Positions 8,629 through 18,900 of a stretch of 44,175 bases of DNA are shown one piece after another. Under the pieces are notes generated by a model. The model ran no database searches. It saw only the letters and a program-made list of their open reading frames with translations, and was not told the DNA's origin. Both the position numbers and the translations under genes were made by a program. Positions within the stretch are counted from its first letter, which is position 1; the number at the start of each line of letters is the position of its first letter. The stretch spans positions 1 to 44,175 of the forward strand of contig JAJZJL010000020.1 of assembly GCA_021810145.1 (NCBI GenBank). The letters run 5' to 3'. This DNA is from Planctomycetota bacterium (GTDB lineage Bacteria; Planctomycetota; Phycisphaerae; WQYP01).

Positions 8629-10206
8629 ATGCGACTCAAAGCCGGTGTGTTAATGTTATTGGCTGTCCCGGCCATGGCGTGTGCGGCGGCTTCCGCCATT
8701 ACCGTACCCAATATTTTCAGCAGCCACATGGTGCTTCAGCGGATGATGAAAGATCCCGTCTGGGGCACCGCGGCAGCGGGTGAAAAAATAACGGTTCAAT
8801 TCGCCGGTCAGACCGTAAAGACACGGGCCAACGCTCATGGCCGGTGGATGGTTCATCTGGCTCCGATGAAAGCCAGCGCCAAACCGCGAACGCTGGTGGT
8901 GCTGGGGAAATCATCCCGCCTGACTTTTGATGATGTGCTGGTGGGGGAGGTGTGGCTTTGTTCCGGACAGTCCAATATGGAATATCCCCTGCATGGCTGG
9001 TTTCGCGGTGGGCACGGCAAACAGGCTGTGGCAAAAGCCAATTATCCGCTGATCCGGATCATTAACCTGCCGAGCATCGCGGCATCCCACCCCAGGCATA
9101 ACTTTCCGGTTTGGAATCCAATATTGGGGCGTTGGAACGTCTGTACGCCGAAAACGGCGCAGAGCTTTTCGGCGGTAGGGTATTTCTTTGGCCGAGATTT
9201 ACAGCGAAAAATCCATATCCCCATCGGATTAATTCAGTCGGCCTGGGGCGGCACACGCATTGAACCCTGGCTGCCGGCCATTGCATATAAAGAAACGCCG
9301 GCCCTGCACAAGCAGTGGCAGTGGCTCAAGAAAGCCGAAGCAAAATACCCGGCTTATCAGCGTGCACTGGGACCTTATATGCGGCGTGTGCGAGCATGGT
9401 TGAAAGTGGCTGCGGTGCAACGGGCGGCGGGGAAACATGTTTCGCCCCCGCCTGTACCGCCGGTGGATCCCATCGCCGGAAACAAGCAGAACCCCACCGC
9501 GATATTCAATGGCCGCATCAGCCCGCTGATACCCCTGGCCATTCGTGGCGTATTGTGGTATCAGGGGGAGAATAATGTCGGCAATAAAAGCATATACTAT
9601 TATAATCATCTCGCTGCATTAATATCATCATGGCGGCGGCTCTGGCATGAAGGCGATATGCCTTTTCTGCTGGTTCAGATCGCCCCTTTTGATTATGCCC
9701 AATATTCCGGCAATCATCTCCAGGAGCCGGAGATATGGCAGGCACAGCAGTGGGCGGCGGAACGCCTGCCGAATTGTGCCATTATCAGCACGCAGGATGC
9801 CGACAGCCCCAATCAGGGGCATCCGGTTAACAAACGGCCGGAAGGATATCGCCTGAGCCAATTGGCGTTGGCCAAAGTCTATGGCTTTAAGGATATTTAT
9901 CCGTACAGCCCGATGTTTAAGTCCATGACGGTTCACGGCGACACGGCGGTTGTGACATTTTCACATATTGACGGGGGGCTGGCCTCGCGGAACGGCAAAG
10001 CCCTGAACTGGTTTGAAATAGCCGGAGCGAATCATACATTTGTGCCTGCGCAGGCACAGATTGTCGGCCGCAAGGTCGTGGTGCGGGCTGCGGAAGTCAA
10101 AAAACCTGAATTTGTCCGCTTCGGATGGTATGACACGGCCATGCCGAACCTGATTAATAAGGCGGACCTGCCGGCCATGCCCTTCGAGGCGGCGGCAACC
10201 AAATAG
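8629..10206 (+). CDS. Sialate O-acetylesterase-family carbohydrate esterase, secreted
   Basis: The 525-residue protein starts with a signal peptide (MRLKAGVLMLLAVPAMACA). The N-terminal part is a jelly-roll (FSSHMVLQRMMKDPVWGTA), followed by the SGNH-like esterase core. SGQSNM carries the probable nucleophile Ser115. Later blocks are VLWYQGENN and the DADSPNQGHPVNKRPEGY segment, which supplies the Asp/His region. This family (SASA/DUF303) removes acetyl groups from sugars, and despite the name many members act on plant polysaccharides. Between a PL4-like lyase and a GH35 galactosidase, deacetylation of pectin backbone or side chains is the likelier job (inference). The gap to the upstream gene is 23 bp and AAGGAA precedes the start. 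Confidence 0.85.
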   Translation: MRLKAGVLMLLAVPAMACAAASAITVPNIFSSHMVLQRMMKDPVWGTAAAGEKITVQFAGQTVKTRANAHGRWMVHLAPMKASAKPRTLVVLGKSSRLTFDDVLVGEVWLCSGQSNMEYPLHGWFRGGHGKQAVAKANYPLIRIINLPSIAASHPRHNFPVWNPILGRWNVCTPKTAQSFSAVGYFFGRDLQRKIHIPIGLIQSAWGGTRIEPWLPAIAYKETPALHKQWQWLKKAEAKYPAYQRALGPYMRRVRAWLKVAAVQRAAGKHVSPPPVPPVDPIAGNKQNPTAIFNGRISPLIPLAIRGVLWYQGENNVGNKSIYYYNHLAALISSWRRLWHEGDMPFLLVQIAPFDYAQYSGNHLQEPEIWQAQQWAAERLPNCAIISTQDADSPNQGHPVNKRPEGYRLSQLALAKVYGFKDIYPYSPMFKSMTVHGDTAVVTFSHIDGGLASRNGKALNWFEIAGANHTFVPAQAQIVGRKVVVRAAEVKKPEFVRFGWYDTAMPNLINKADLPAMPFEAAATK

Positions 10207-10242
10207 AACCAACGGGTGATTTTTATTAAAGGACGTCAACCA

Positions 10243-12999
10243 ATGGCAAGCGGCAAAACAATTTGCGCCAATCGTCGTGAGTTTATCAAACTCGCCGGAC
10301 TTACGGGGCTTCTGGGATTGAGCCTCGGCGAGGGATCTACTTATGCCATGATTGATTCTCCGCGGCGGCATTTCTCCGCGCCGGATCGAATCCGATACGA
10401 TGGCCTGAGTCTGTTTGTTGAAAACAAGCCTTTTTTTCTTTTCAGCGGTTCATTCCATTATTGCCGTTGTCCGAAGGAATTGTGGCGCGATCGCTTCGCA
10501 AAAATTAAAGATGCCGGCTTTAACACCGTGCAGACCTACGTGCCGTGGAATCTCCATGAGCCGGAAATGCCGGCCGATGCGGACGATTATTCCAGAATTG
10601 ATATGACCCTGTTGGACGAGTTTCTCACGATGTCCGCGGAATTTGGCCTTTATTCAGTGGTTCGCGTCGGGCCATATATGTGCGGAGAATGGGATACCGG
10701 CGGCTATCCGCAATGGTTGATTGCCAAAATGCCGCGGCATTATCGTGGCATGTGGGTGCGCAGCGACAATGCCGAGTATACAAAATGGGCAAATCACTGG
10801 ATGCACTCGGTCTGTCAGACCGTGGCCCGACATCAGATTATCCACAAACCGGTGGGGCAGAACGGCGTTATTCTGGTACAGGTGGAAAATGAGTACGGCC
10901 TGATCGGTGTGCCGCTGAATCAGAAGAAGAAGCATCTGGAAGATTTGATCCAGCAAGCCTGGAAAAACGGTATTCACGTGCCGCTGTTTACCAATCTCGC
11001 GGGCTTTATCATCGGCAGTCGCGCAAAAATTGCCGGTCAGGTTTTTGATACCATTGATCGTTATCCCGGCTGGCAACTTCCAGCCATGGGGCACCGCATT
11101 AAGCATTACCGCACCGCGCAGAAAGACGCCCCGGTGATGGCCGCTGAAATGCAGGGCGGTTATTTTACCAGTGTGGAAGCTACGCCCACACTTAAAACAG
11201 ATGTCGATTACTACCCGGATAATATCAGTCCGGAACAAATCAATGCCTTAACGCTCTATTCCATGCAGCATGGAATGACCGCCTTGAATTACTACATGCT
11301 TTTCGGCGGAACCAATTTCGACGGTCGAGCCGGGCTTAATGTGGCAACAACCTACGACTATAGCGCACCGATCCGGGAATGTGGGGGTGTGGGAGCAAAA
11401 TGGCTGAAAGTTAAAGCCATCGGTGAAATGCTTAAAGCCCACGGTCCGGCACTGGCGCGGGCAATTCGTACGCCGATAAAAACCCGGGGAGCCGGAAAAT
11501 ACATTCAAGTGGGCGCTCGCCGCGCAACCAACGGTGATCTATATATTTTCGTATTTAATTCCGATCGCGCAAACCGGCAAAGCGGTCGGTTTACCGCGTC
11601 TGCCGGCACGCACCGAAACCTGTCAGTGCCGTACCAGTTGGCGGCCGGTGATTTTAAAATTCTGTATCTGCCCGCGAACGCCGGCGCTGCGGCCGACGGT
11701 CAATGGCTGCCGGAACCGCAGCATCTGCCCGAACGTCCGACCGATATTCCCGCGGAAGTTCCCATTCGATCCGTAAAAATCCGGGCCGATGAAATGCCTT
11801 TAAACTGGACGGCCGTATCCGATGGAAAATCGCTGGCGGACTTGGGTGTTTATGACAGCGGATTGAGTTATTACCGCGCCGCGATCAATGCCGCCGCGCA
11901 TGGCCAATCAGGTTCAGCCGCATTGGCTGTGACTTTGGCGGCTCAGGATTCTGTGATTGCCATGGTGAACGGAAAACTGTGCCTGCCGGTTTCCAACAGC
12001 GGTTCGCCGGCTGTTTTGCCGCTATCGGGGAATGTTTCGGGCACTCTGCAAGCAACGCTGCTCTATGAGAATATCGGTCATGCCAACAGCGGTTGGGCCA
12101 TGCAGGAGGCGTTTGGTATTCAGAATACCGGAATCATGCCATACAGTGCTCATGAAGGCGTCATTTCCGAATGGCGGATGCAGGCCATCAAACTTCCCCG
12201 CCATGTTGACCGGCTTCCGGGAATTCGGCCCAATGCCGATGATAGCGCGTGGCGCAGGGTAAACGTATCAAGCCTGCGACCCCGTCAAATAGGCCACCGC
12301 AAAGCCGCGATCTATCGCTCTGCGATCAACCTTACCGCTGAAGAATTGCGGGCCGGGAAAACGGTATTGCGTTTTGGCGTGGTGTCCAGCCGCGGCTGGC
12401 TTTATGTCAATGGCCGTCCCATGGGGGAAATGGGAGGTGTCGGCTCCGCGGTGGATATGGCCAGGGCACTGCATGCCGGGCGCAATGTCATTGCCATTGT
12501 GGTGCAGGAATTGGGGCGATGGGGAGGCATCGGATATCCGCAGTTGCTGCATCATGCCAATGCCTGGGGCCGACAGGCCGGAACATTAATGCTCTCCGGC
12601 AAGCCTGCCGGGCTTGTGCATGGCTGGCATAAGCCCGAGTATGACGATTCCCGGTGGCCGTCCCACCCGATCGGTTCCAATGGCCATAATCCACCGGCTT
12701 TGTTGAACTGGTACCGCATGGAATTTACTCTGCCGGCTGTGGCAAAACATATCTGGGTTCCCTGGTGTCTGAGGCTGGAGGCTTCAGGAAACGGATTTAT
12801 ATATCTCAATGGTAAGCCGATGGGACGCTATTGGCAAAATGGCGGCCAGCGGGAATTTTATATGCCGGACAATTGGCTTGAACCGGCGGGGAAGAAAAAC
12901 GTTCTGGCTTTGTGTCTGCGTCCGGTGGATACATCCACGGCTGTTTCCAGCGCGGCTGTTGTGCCCTACCGCGTATATGCGGAGTACCGATCGGCATAA
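10243..12999 (+). CDS. Beta-galactosidase, GH35 family, Tat-exported
   Basis: The ATG at 10243 is chosen over an in-frame GTG at 10216 because AAAGGA (10228-10233) sits nine bases upstream; the product is 918 residues. The N-terminus has a twin-arginine motif (NRREFIKLAG) followed by a hydrophobic segment, so export in folded form is likely. The catalytic TIM barrel begins at about residue 45 (FSGSFHYCRCPKELWRDR, AGFNTVQTYVPWNLHEP). QVENEYG carries the likely acid/base Glu217 and AAEMQGGYF the likely nucleophile Glu302. C-terminal beta-sandwich domains follow, with jelly-roll motifs such as RGWLYVNGRPMG and GFIYLNGKPMGRYW. It would remove terminal beta-galactose, for example from galactan side chains released by the two upstream enzymes. 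It starts 36 bp after the esterase stop. Confidence 0.9.
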   Translation: MASGKTICANRREFIKLAGLTGLLGLSLGEGSTYAMIDSPRRHFSAPDRIRYDGLSLFVENKPFFLFSGSFHYCRCPKELWRDRFAKIKDAGFNTVQTYVPWNLHEPEMPADADDYSRIDMTLLDEFLTMSAEFGLYSVVRVGPYMCGEWDTGGYPQWLIAKMPRHYRGMWVRSDNAEYTKWANHWMHSVCQTVARHQIIHKPVGQNGVILVQVENEYGLIGVPLNQKKKHLEDLIQQAWKNGIHVPLFTNLAGFIIGSRAKIAGQVFDTIDRYPGWQLPAMGHRIKHYRTAQKDAPVMAAEMQGGYFTSVEATPTLKTDVDYYPDNISPEQINALTLYSMQHGMTALNYYMLFGGTNFDGRAGLNVATTYDYSAPIRECGGVGAKWLKVKAIGEMLKAHGPALARAIRTPIKTRGAGKYIQVGARRATNGDLYIFVFNSDRANRQSGRFTASAGTHRNLSVPYQLAAGDFKILYLPANAGAAADGQWLPEPQHLPERPTDIPAEVPIRSVKIRADEMPLNWTAVSDGKSLADLGVYDSGLSYYRAAINAAAHGQSGSAALAVTLAAQDSVIAMVNGKLCLPVSNSGSPAVLPLSGNVSGTLQATLLYENIGHANSGWAMQEAFGIQNTGIMPYSAHEGVISEWRMQAIKLPRHVDRLPGIRPNADDSAWRRVNVSSLRPRQIGHRKAAIYRSAINLTAEELRAGKTVLRFGVVSSRGWLYVNGRPMGEMGGVGSAVDMARALHAGRNVIAIVVQELGRWGGIGYPQLLHHANAWGRQAGTLMLSGKPAGLVHGWHKPEYDDSRWPSHPIGSNGHNPPALLNWYRMEFTLPAVAKHIWVPWCLRLEASGNGFIYLNGKPMGRYWQNGGQREFYMPDNWLEPAGKKNVLALCLRPVDTSTAVSSAAVVPYRVYAEYRSA

Positions 13000-13003
13000 G
13001 GCA

Positions 13004-13951
13004 TCAGGATTTGATTTTCGGTTTATTGGGGCAGTCGGGGCTTTTGCCGCGTAAAAGGTTTTTGGCCAGAACCCCCGGTGCTTCACGGATTGCCCGAATG
13101 GGGTCAAAAGCCACCGCCGCCATGCGGTAGCGGAGGAATTCGGTAAATCTCCCCGCAAAAAACGCCTGACGGGATAAGTCGCACAGTTGCGCAAAGTGAA
13201 AATCACGCTGAATCTTCCACGCAATATTCAGTGATCGGCGACAGTCCGGGCAGGTCCGTCCCAGCGACGCGCGGTACTTGCGCTGAATGCGGCACTCCAT
13301 CGTAAAGCGGCTCTTAACGCCCGAAAGATGTCCCGGTGTGCCTTCCTGATATTCCGCCAGCACTTCGGGAATTCCGGCAAGAATGTATTTGTTCGCGATT
13401 CGAATGCACAGTTCCCAGTCTTCCGAGGCCACCAGCGTTTCGTCAAATCCGCCCACTTCCAGCAATACATCCCGCCGCACCATCATGGCTGTTGGCCACG
13501 GAATTCGCAGGGCCAGCACATCATGGATATCCAGTGCGTCACCCGGGTAATACAGTCCCTTGGTTCCACCACGCTCGGTATGCTCCACTCGAATGGCACA
13601 ATGCGCCGCACCAATGGCGGCAGTGGAAAACAAAGCGGCCTGCCTTGAGAGCTTTTCCGGATGCCAGGTGTCATCGGAATCAAGAAAGGCAATCAATGTG
13701 CCCCCCGCCTCCCGTATGCCGCGATTTCTCGATGCACTGGCACCGGCATTGTTCTGATGAAAATAGCGCACCGCGGAACCATATTCCGCTACCACCGACG
13801 CGGTATGATCCGTCGAGCCATCATCAATGACAATGATTTCATTGTTTCGGTGCGTCTGCATCAGAACGCTGTCAATGGCGCGCGGCAAAAGCGCGGCACG
13901 GTTGAACGTTGGAATAATCACACTTATCAATGGTGGGGCGGCGGAAGTCAT
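13004..13951 (-). CDS. Family 2 glycosyltransferase
   Basis: The 315-residue protein has a GT-A fold starting at its N-terminus: ISVIIPTFNR (9-18), IDDGSTD (42-48) for nucleotide binding, NAGASASRNRG (68-78) and the metal-binding DSDD (91-94). DWELCIRIA further on is the usual acceptor-side motif. No signal peptide or membrane segment is evident, so it is probably cytoplasmic or membrane-peripheral, adding a sugar to a surface glycan or glycoprotein. Donor and acceptor cannot be told. A C-terminal TCPDCRRS segment contains a CxxC pair. It is convergent with the GH35 gene, with four bases between the stops. The ribosome-binding site is weak. Confidence 0.85.
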   Translation of the reverse strand: MTSAAPPLISVIIPTFNRAALLPRAIDSVLMQTHRNNEIIVIDDGSTDHTASVVAEYGSAVRYFHQNNAGASASRNRGIREAGGTLIAFLDSDDTWHPEKLSRQAALFSTAAIGAAHCAIRVEHTERGGTKGLYYPGDALDIHDVLALRIPWPTAMMVRRDVLLEVGGFDETLVASEDWELCIRIANKYILAGIPEVLAEYQEGTPGHLSGVKSRFTMECRIQRKYRASLGRTCPDCRRSLNIAWKIQRDFHFAQLCDLSRQAFFAGRFTEFLRYRMAAVAFDPIRAIREAPGVLAKNLLRGKSPDCPNKPKIKS

Positions 13952-14051
13952 CAGGGCAATCTATAAGAGTCAAATAAAACCAACAGCTTGTGCGTTTATT
14001 TACTCTCTGCCTTCAGGTCCTTGCCCGCACGGAGCAAAGACCGGAATATTG

Positions 14052-14360
14052 TCATCCTTGCGAAGGCGGATTGTCATGGTCACATCCGCCGGCTGCGCCG
14101 TACCTGATTCGCAACACGTTTCCCGCAATCATGCCCGGTTTCATCATTTTTAAATCATAATCGTGTGCGGCCAGTCTGGTGTTATCATCGTAACGGCCAT
14201 CGCGGCTCGACAAGCCTTGAATCACCCGGATATCCAGGAAAGGAGAATGGGCGAAACATTTCCGGCAGGAACGATTGGAATAGATTTCATCGCTGCCAAG
14301 GGTTCTGCCATCGTAACCGGCTGCGGATGTTTTCAGAATGTTTCTGCGACTCAATGGCAT
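14052..14360 (-). pseudogene. Short Tat-signal ORF, probable remnant of an exported protein
   Basis: CAGGAG five bases upstream of the ATG and an N-terminus [15 protein letters not shown] look exactly like the start of a Tat-exported protein. The hydrophobic part of the signal is missing, however. The remaining ~90 residues ([12 protein letters not shown], then [18 protein letters not shown]) do not resemble a family I know. The simplest reading is a gene that lost most of its body by deletion, with only start and scattered pieces left between gltD and the glycosyltransferase. A genuine short protein cannot be excluded. The rest of 13952-14445 shows nothing else convincing. Confidence 0.35.
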
Positions 14361-14445
14361 ATAAACTCCTGAGCCATTCCGGCAGCCGCGCTACCATTTT
14401 CCAACCGAATGCACCGTGCAAGGGTTGTCAAACGCGGCGGGGGCC

Positions 14446-15903
14446 TTACGGCAGTTCCGTGTGGCCCATCAGATACAGATCGCACTGTCGCGCCGCGCCG
14501 CGGCCTTCATTGATCGCCCAGACCACCAGAGATTGCCCGCGGCGGCAATCACCGGCCGCAAATACGCCCTCTACGGAAGTCGCATATTTGCCGTAATCAG
14601 CTTTGAAGTTCGAGCGTGGATCGGTTTCCAGCCCCAGTTGTTTCACAATGGTTTCCTCCGGGCCGAGGAACCCCATGGCCAGCAGCACCAGGTTGGCCGG
14701 CCAGATTTTTTCCGTTCCCGGCACTTCGGTCATGCTGATTTTTCCGTTGGTTCCGGTCCATTGCACTTCAATGGATTTCACCGCTTTGACATTTCCGTTT
14801 TCATCGCCGATGAATTCTTTGGTCAACAGGCGGTAGTTCCGCGGATCCTGCCCGAACGCGGCCGCCGCTTCTTCATGGCCATAATCGGTACGATAAATTC
14901 TTGGCCACTGCGGCCATGGATTATCCGGTGCCCGTGTGCCCGGTGGCTGGGGCATAAGTTCAAAATTTACCAGGCTTCTGCAGCCGTGCCGCAAAGATGT
15001 GCCGATGCAGTCCGTGCCGGTATCGCCGCCGCCGATGACAATAACATCCTTGTCTTTTGCGGACAGATATTGCCCGTCCCGCAGGTTGGAATCCAGCAGG
15101 CTTTTGGTATTGGCATGCAGGAACGGAACGGCAAAGTGAATGCCGTTAAGCTCACGTCCCGGAACTTTAAGATCGCGCGGTTTGGTGGCCCCGCAGGCTA
15201 AAATCATGGCGTCGAATTCGTGCATCAGTTCATGCACATCCACGTCTTTACCGACGTGCGTATTGACCACAAACTTGACGCCTTCCTGTTCCATGAGCTT
15301 CGTGCGCCGCTCCACCACGGCCACTTTGTCGAGTTTCATGTTCGGAATGCCGTACATCAGCAGACCGCCGACGCGATCGGAGCGTTCAAAAACCGTTACC
15401 AGATGGCCGGCCTTATTAAGCTGATCCGCGGCGGCCAGTCCGGCCGGGCCTGATCCGATCACCGCCACCTTTTTACCCGTGCGCATGGCTGGCGGCCGGG
15501 GAACCACCCAGCCATTCTCCCACGCATGATCGATAATGGACTGTTCAATATTTTTAATGGTCACCGGCGGTTCATTAATGCCCAGCACACATGAACCCTC
15601 GCACGGAGCGGGGCATACGCGGCCGGTAAATTCCGGAAAATTATTGGTGCTCCACAGCCGGATGATGGCCTGTTTCCACTGATCTTTATAAATCAGATCA
15701 TTCCATTCCGGAATAAGGTTATTGACCGGACAGCCGCTCTGGCAGAATGGCACGCCGCAATCCATGCACCGCGCTCCCTGCGTGCGCAGCTTGGCATCCG
15801 GCAGATGTTCATGAAATTCATTCCAGTCCAGCACGCGCAGGCTCGCCTGGCGGCTGGCGGGAATTTCCCGCGCAAATTCCATAAAGCCGGTAGGTTTACC
15901 CAT
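14446..15903 (-). CDS. gltD: Glutamate synthase (NADPH) small subunit
   Basis: The 485-residue protein has the full GltD layout. An N-terminal Cys-rich domain binds two 4Fe-4S clusters ([17 protein letters not shown] and CPAPCEGSC). Next are an FAD-binding Rossmann motif ([15 protein letters not shown]), an NADPH-binding motif ([15 protein letters not shown]), and the C-terminal FAD motif [19 protein letters not shown]. It passes electrons from NADPH to the large subunit, which makes two glutamates from glutamine and 2-oxoglutarate. Its ATG lies inside the last codons of gltB (ATGGGTAA, 8-nt overlap), indicating translational coupling. It is a housekeeping gene with normal length. Confidence 0.97.
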   Translation of the reverse strand: MGKPTGFMEFAREIPASRQASLRVLDWNEFHEHLPDAKLRTQGARCMDCGVPFCQSGCPVNNLIPEWNDLIYKDQWKQAIIRLWSTNNFPEFTGRVCPAPCEGSCVLGINEPPVTIKNIEQSIIDHAWENGWVVPRPPAMRTGKKVAVIGSGPAGLAAADQLNKAGHLVTVFERSDRVGGLLMYGIPNMKLDKVAVVERRTKLMEQEGVKFVVNTHVGKDVDVHELMHEFDAMILACGATKPRDLKVPGRELNGIHFAVPFLHANTKSLLDSNLRDGQYLSAKDKDVIVIGGGDTGTDCIGTSLRHGCRSLVNFELMPQPPGTRAPDNPWPQWPRIYRTDYGHEEAAAAFGQDPRNYRLLTKEFIGDENGNVKAVKSIEVQWTGTNGKISMTEVPGTEKIWPANLVLLAMGFLGPEETIVKQLGLETDPRSNFKADYGKYATSVEGVFAAGDCRRGQSLVVWAINEGRGAARQCDLYLMGHTELP

Positions 15904-18900
15904 GACCCACCTCCTGCTTCATCTTGCCGCCCGCCATGGCCGCCTGTTTCTCCAGTGCTTTGCGATACTCAATGGGCATAACCTTGTGGAATCGCGTCAG
16001 ACTGGTATTCCAATCAGCCAGAATGGCTTTTGCCACCGTGCTTCCTGTAAGCTTCTGATGCTCTTGAATCAATTCTTTCAACTCGGAAATATCTCCTGGA
16101 TCAACGACCTTTTCCAATTCCACCATGGCCAGATTGCAGCGGGCCAGGAAAATATCTTCCGGATCGTACACATACGCTATGCCGCCGGACATGCCCGCGG
16201 CAAAATTGCGCCCCGTAGGCCCCAGAATCACCGCCCGGCCGCCCGTCATGTATTCACATCCATGATCGCCCACCGCTTCCACCACGGCGCTGGCTCCGGA
16301 GTTTCGTACACAGAACCGTTCGCCGGCAACGCCCCGGAAATATGCTTTGCCGCTGGTGGCTCCATACAGCGCCACATTGCCGATAATAATATTCTCCTGA
16401 GCCTTGAACGTGCTGCGGCGATCCGGATATACCACAATGGTTCCGCCGGAAAGTCCCTTGCCCACATAATCGTTGGCATCACCTTCCAGTTCAATTTCCA
16501 CGCCCCGGGCCAGCCACGCCCCCAGGCTCTGTCCGGCCGAGCCGTTGAACTTGAGATGAATGGTATTAACCGGCAGGCCTTCTTCACCGTAGCGCTTGGC
16601 AATCTCATGGCTCAGTGTTGTGCCGACGGTCCGGTTGATATTCTTGATCGAATATTCCAACCGCACCGGCTTCCGTGTTTCCAGGGCCGCTTTGGCATCG
16701 CGGATGATTTGATTGTCCAATGCCGCTTCCAGGCCGTGATCCTGCTTTTTCGTGGCATATACGTCCACGTTGTCATAGATTTTCACCGCCGGGGAAAGTA
16801 TCGGCGTAAGGTCCAGTCCCTGCGCTTTCCAATGTCGAATCGCGTCGCCAACTTCTAGGCGGTCCACGCGGCCGATGAGTTCATTAAATGTTCGGAATCC
16901 CATATAAGCCATGAGTTCACGAACTTCTTCCGCCAGCAGGAACATGAAGTTCACCACATATTCCGGTTTGCCTTCAAATTTTTTCCGCAGTACCGGATCT
17001 TGCGTGGCAATGCCCACGGGGCAGGTATTCAAATGGCATACCCGCATCATGATGCAGCCCAGCGTTACCAGCGGAACCGTGGCAAAGCCGAACTCCTCGG
17101 CTCCCAGCAATGCTCCAATAATTACATCCCGCCCGGTCTTTAACTGCCCGTCAACCTGTACGACAATGCGGCTGCGCAAATCGTTAAGTACCAGCGTCTG
17201 ATGCGTTTCCGCCAGACCGAGTTCCCATGGCGTGCCGGCATGTTTGATGCTGGTCAAAGGCGAAGCGCCGGTGCCGCCATCATGACCGGCGATGACCAGA
17301 TGATCCGCATGCGCCTTGGATACGCCAGCCGCAACGGTTCCCACGCCCACCTCCGCCACCAGCTTCACGCTGATGCGGGCGGCGGGATTGGCGTTTTTCA
17401 GATCATGAATAAGCTGGGCCAAATCCTCAATGGAATAAATGTCATGATGCGGTGGGGGACTGATCAGTTGCACGCCCGGTGTGGCATGGCGCAAACGCCC
17501 GATGTAGTCATCCACCTTATGGCCGGGTAACTGCCCGCCTTCGCCGGGCTTGGCGCCTTGCGCCATTTTAATCTGCAATTCGTCCGCGTTGGTCAGATAA
17601 TTAATCGTTACACCAAAGCGGGCGCTGGCAACTTGCTTAATCGCCGATCGTCGGGAATCACCATTGGCTTCCCGCTTGAAACGCCGTGGATCTTCGCCAC
17701 CTTCACCCGTATTGGATTTTCCGCCAATGCGGTTCATGGCAATGGCCAGGCTCTCATGAGCTTCCGGTGAAATGGACCCCAGGCTCATGGCCCCGGTGGC
17801 GAAACGTTTGACGATTTCGCTCGCCGGTTCAACCTCCGCCAGCATAACCGGGCTATCACCCGGCTTGAGTTTAAATAATCCGCGCAGCGTGCAAAGATGA
17901 CCGCTTTGCTCATTAATGAGTTTGGCGTAGCGGGCATAGGCTTCGCGGCTGTTGCCGCGGGCGGCTTCCTGCAGGCTGGCAATCGATTCCGGATTCAACA
18001 GATGCTGTTCACCATGCTTCCGCCACGAATATTGTCCGCCTTCCGGCAGTACCGGCAGGCGCACTTCACCTTTATCCGCCGGAAAGCCGATTTCATGGCG
18101 GCGCAGCGCTTCCCGGTGCAGCACCGGAAAATCCACTCCGTCAATTTTTGAAACCGTTCCGGCAAAGCATCGGTCAATGACATTGCGGTGCAGGCCGATG
18201 CCTTCAAAAATCTGGGCACCCTTGTAGCTTTGCAGCGTGGAAATGCCCATTTTGCTCATGACTTTAAACAGGCCCTTGCCCGCGGCCTTGATATAATTTT
18301 TCACCAGCTTGTCATCATCAATCGCGGAATCGATCAGGCCTTCGCGCCGCAGGTTCCATAGCGTTTCAAATGCCAGATACGGATTAATCGCATCCGCTCC
18401 ATAGCCGATGAGCATGGCATGATGATGCACTTCCCGCGCTTCGCCGCTTTCCAGTACCAGGCCGATGCGCGTGCGTGTGCCCTGCCGCACCAGATGATGA
18501 TGCACCGCGCCGCATGCCAGCAGTGCCGGCAACGCAACGTGGTTTTCATCCATGGTTCGATCAGTCAAAACCACCAGCGGATAACCCTGTTCGATGGCTT
18601 GTGACGTTTCCCGGCAGATGCGCTCCAGCGCGTCGGTCATCGCCGCTTCGCCGCCATTTCGATCAAATACCGCATCAATCGTGCGGGTCTTCCAGCCGCG
18701 ATGATTCATGGTTTTGATTTTGGCCAGTTGCTCATTGGTTAAAATCGGCTGCGGCAAAAGCAACCGGTGGCAGTGCTCTTCGCCGGCCTCAAGCAAATTG
18801 CGCTCCGGGCCGATGTAGCTTTCCAGACTCATGACAATATATTCTTTATCAGAGTCCAGCGGCGGATTGGTTACCTGTGCAAAGGATTGTTTGAAATAAT

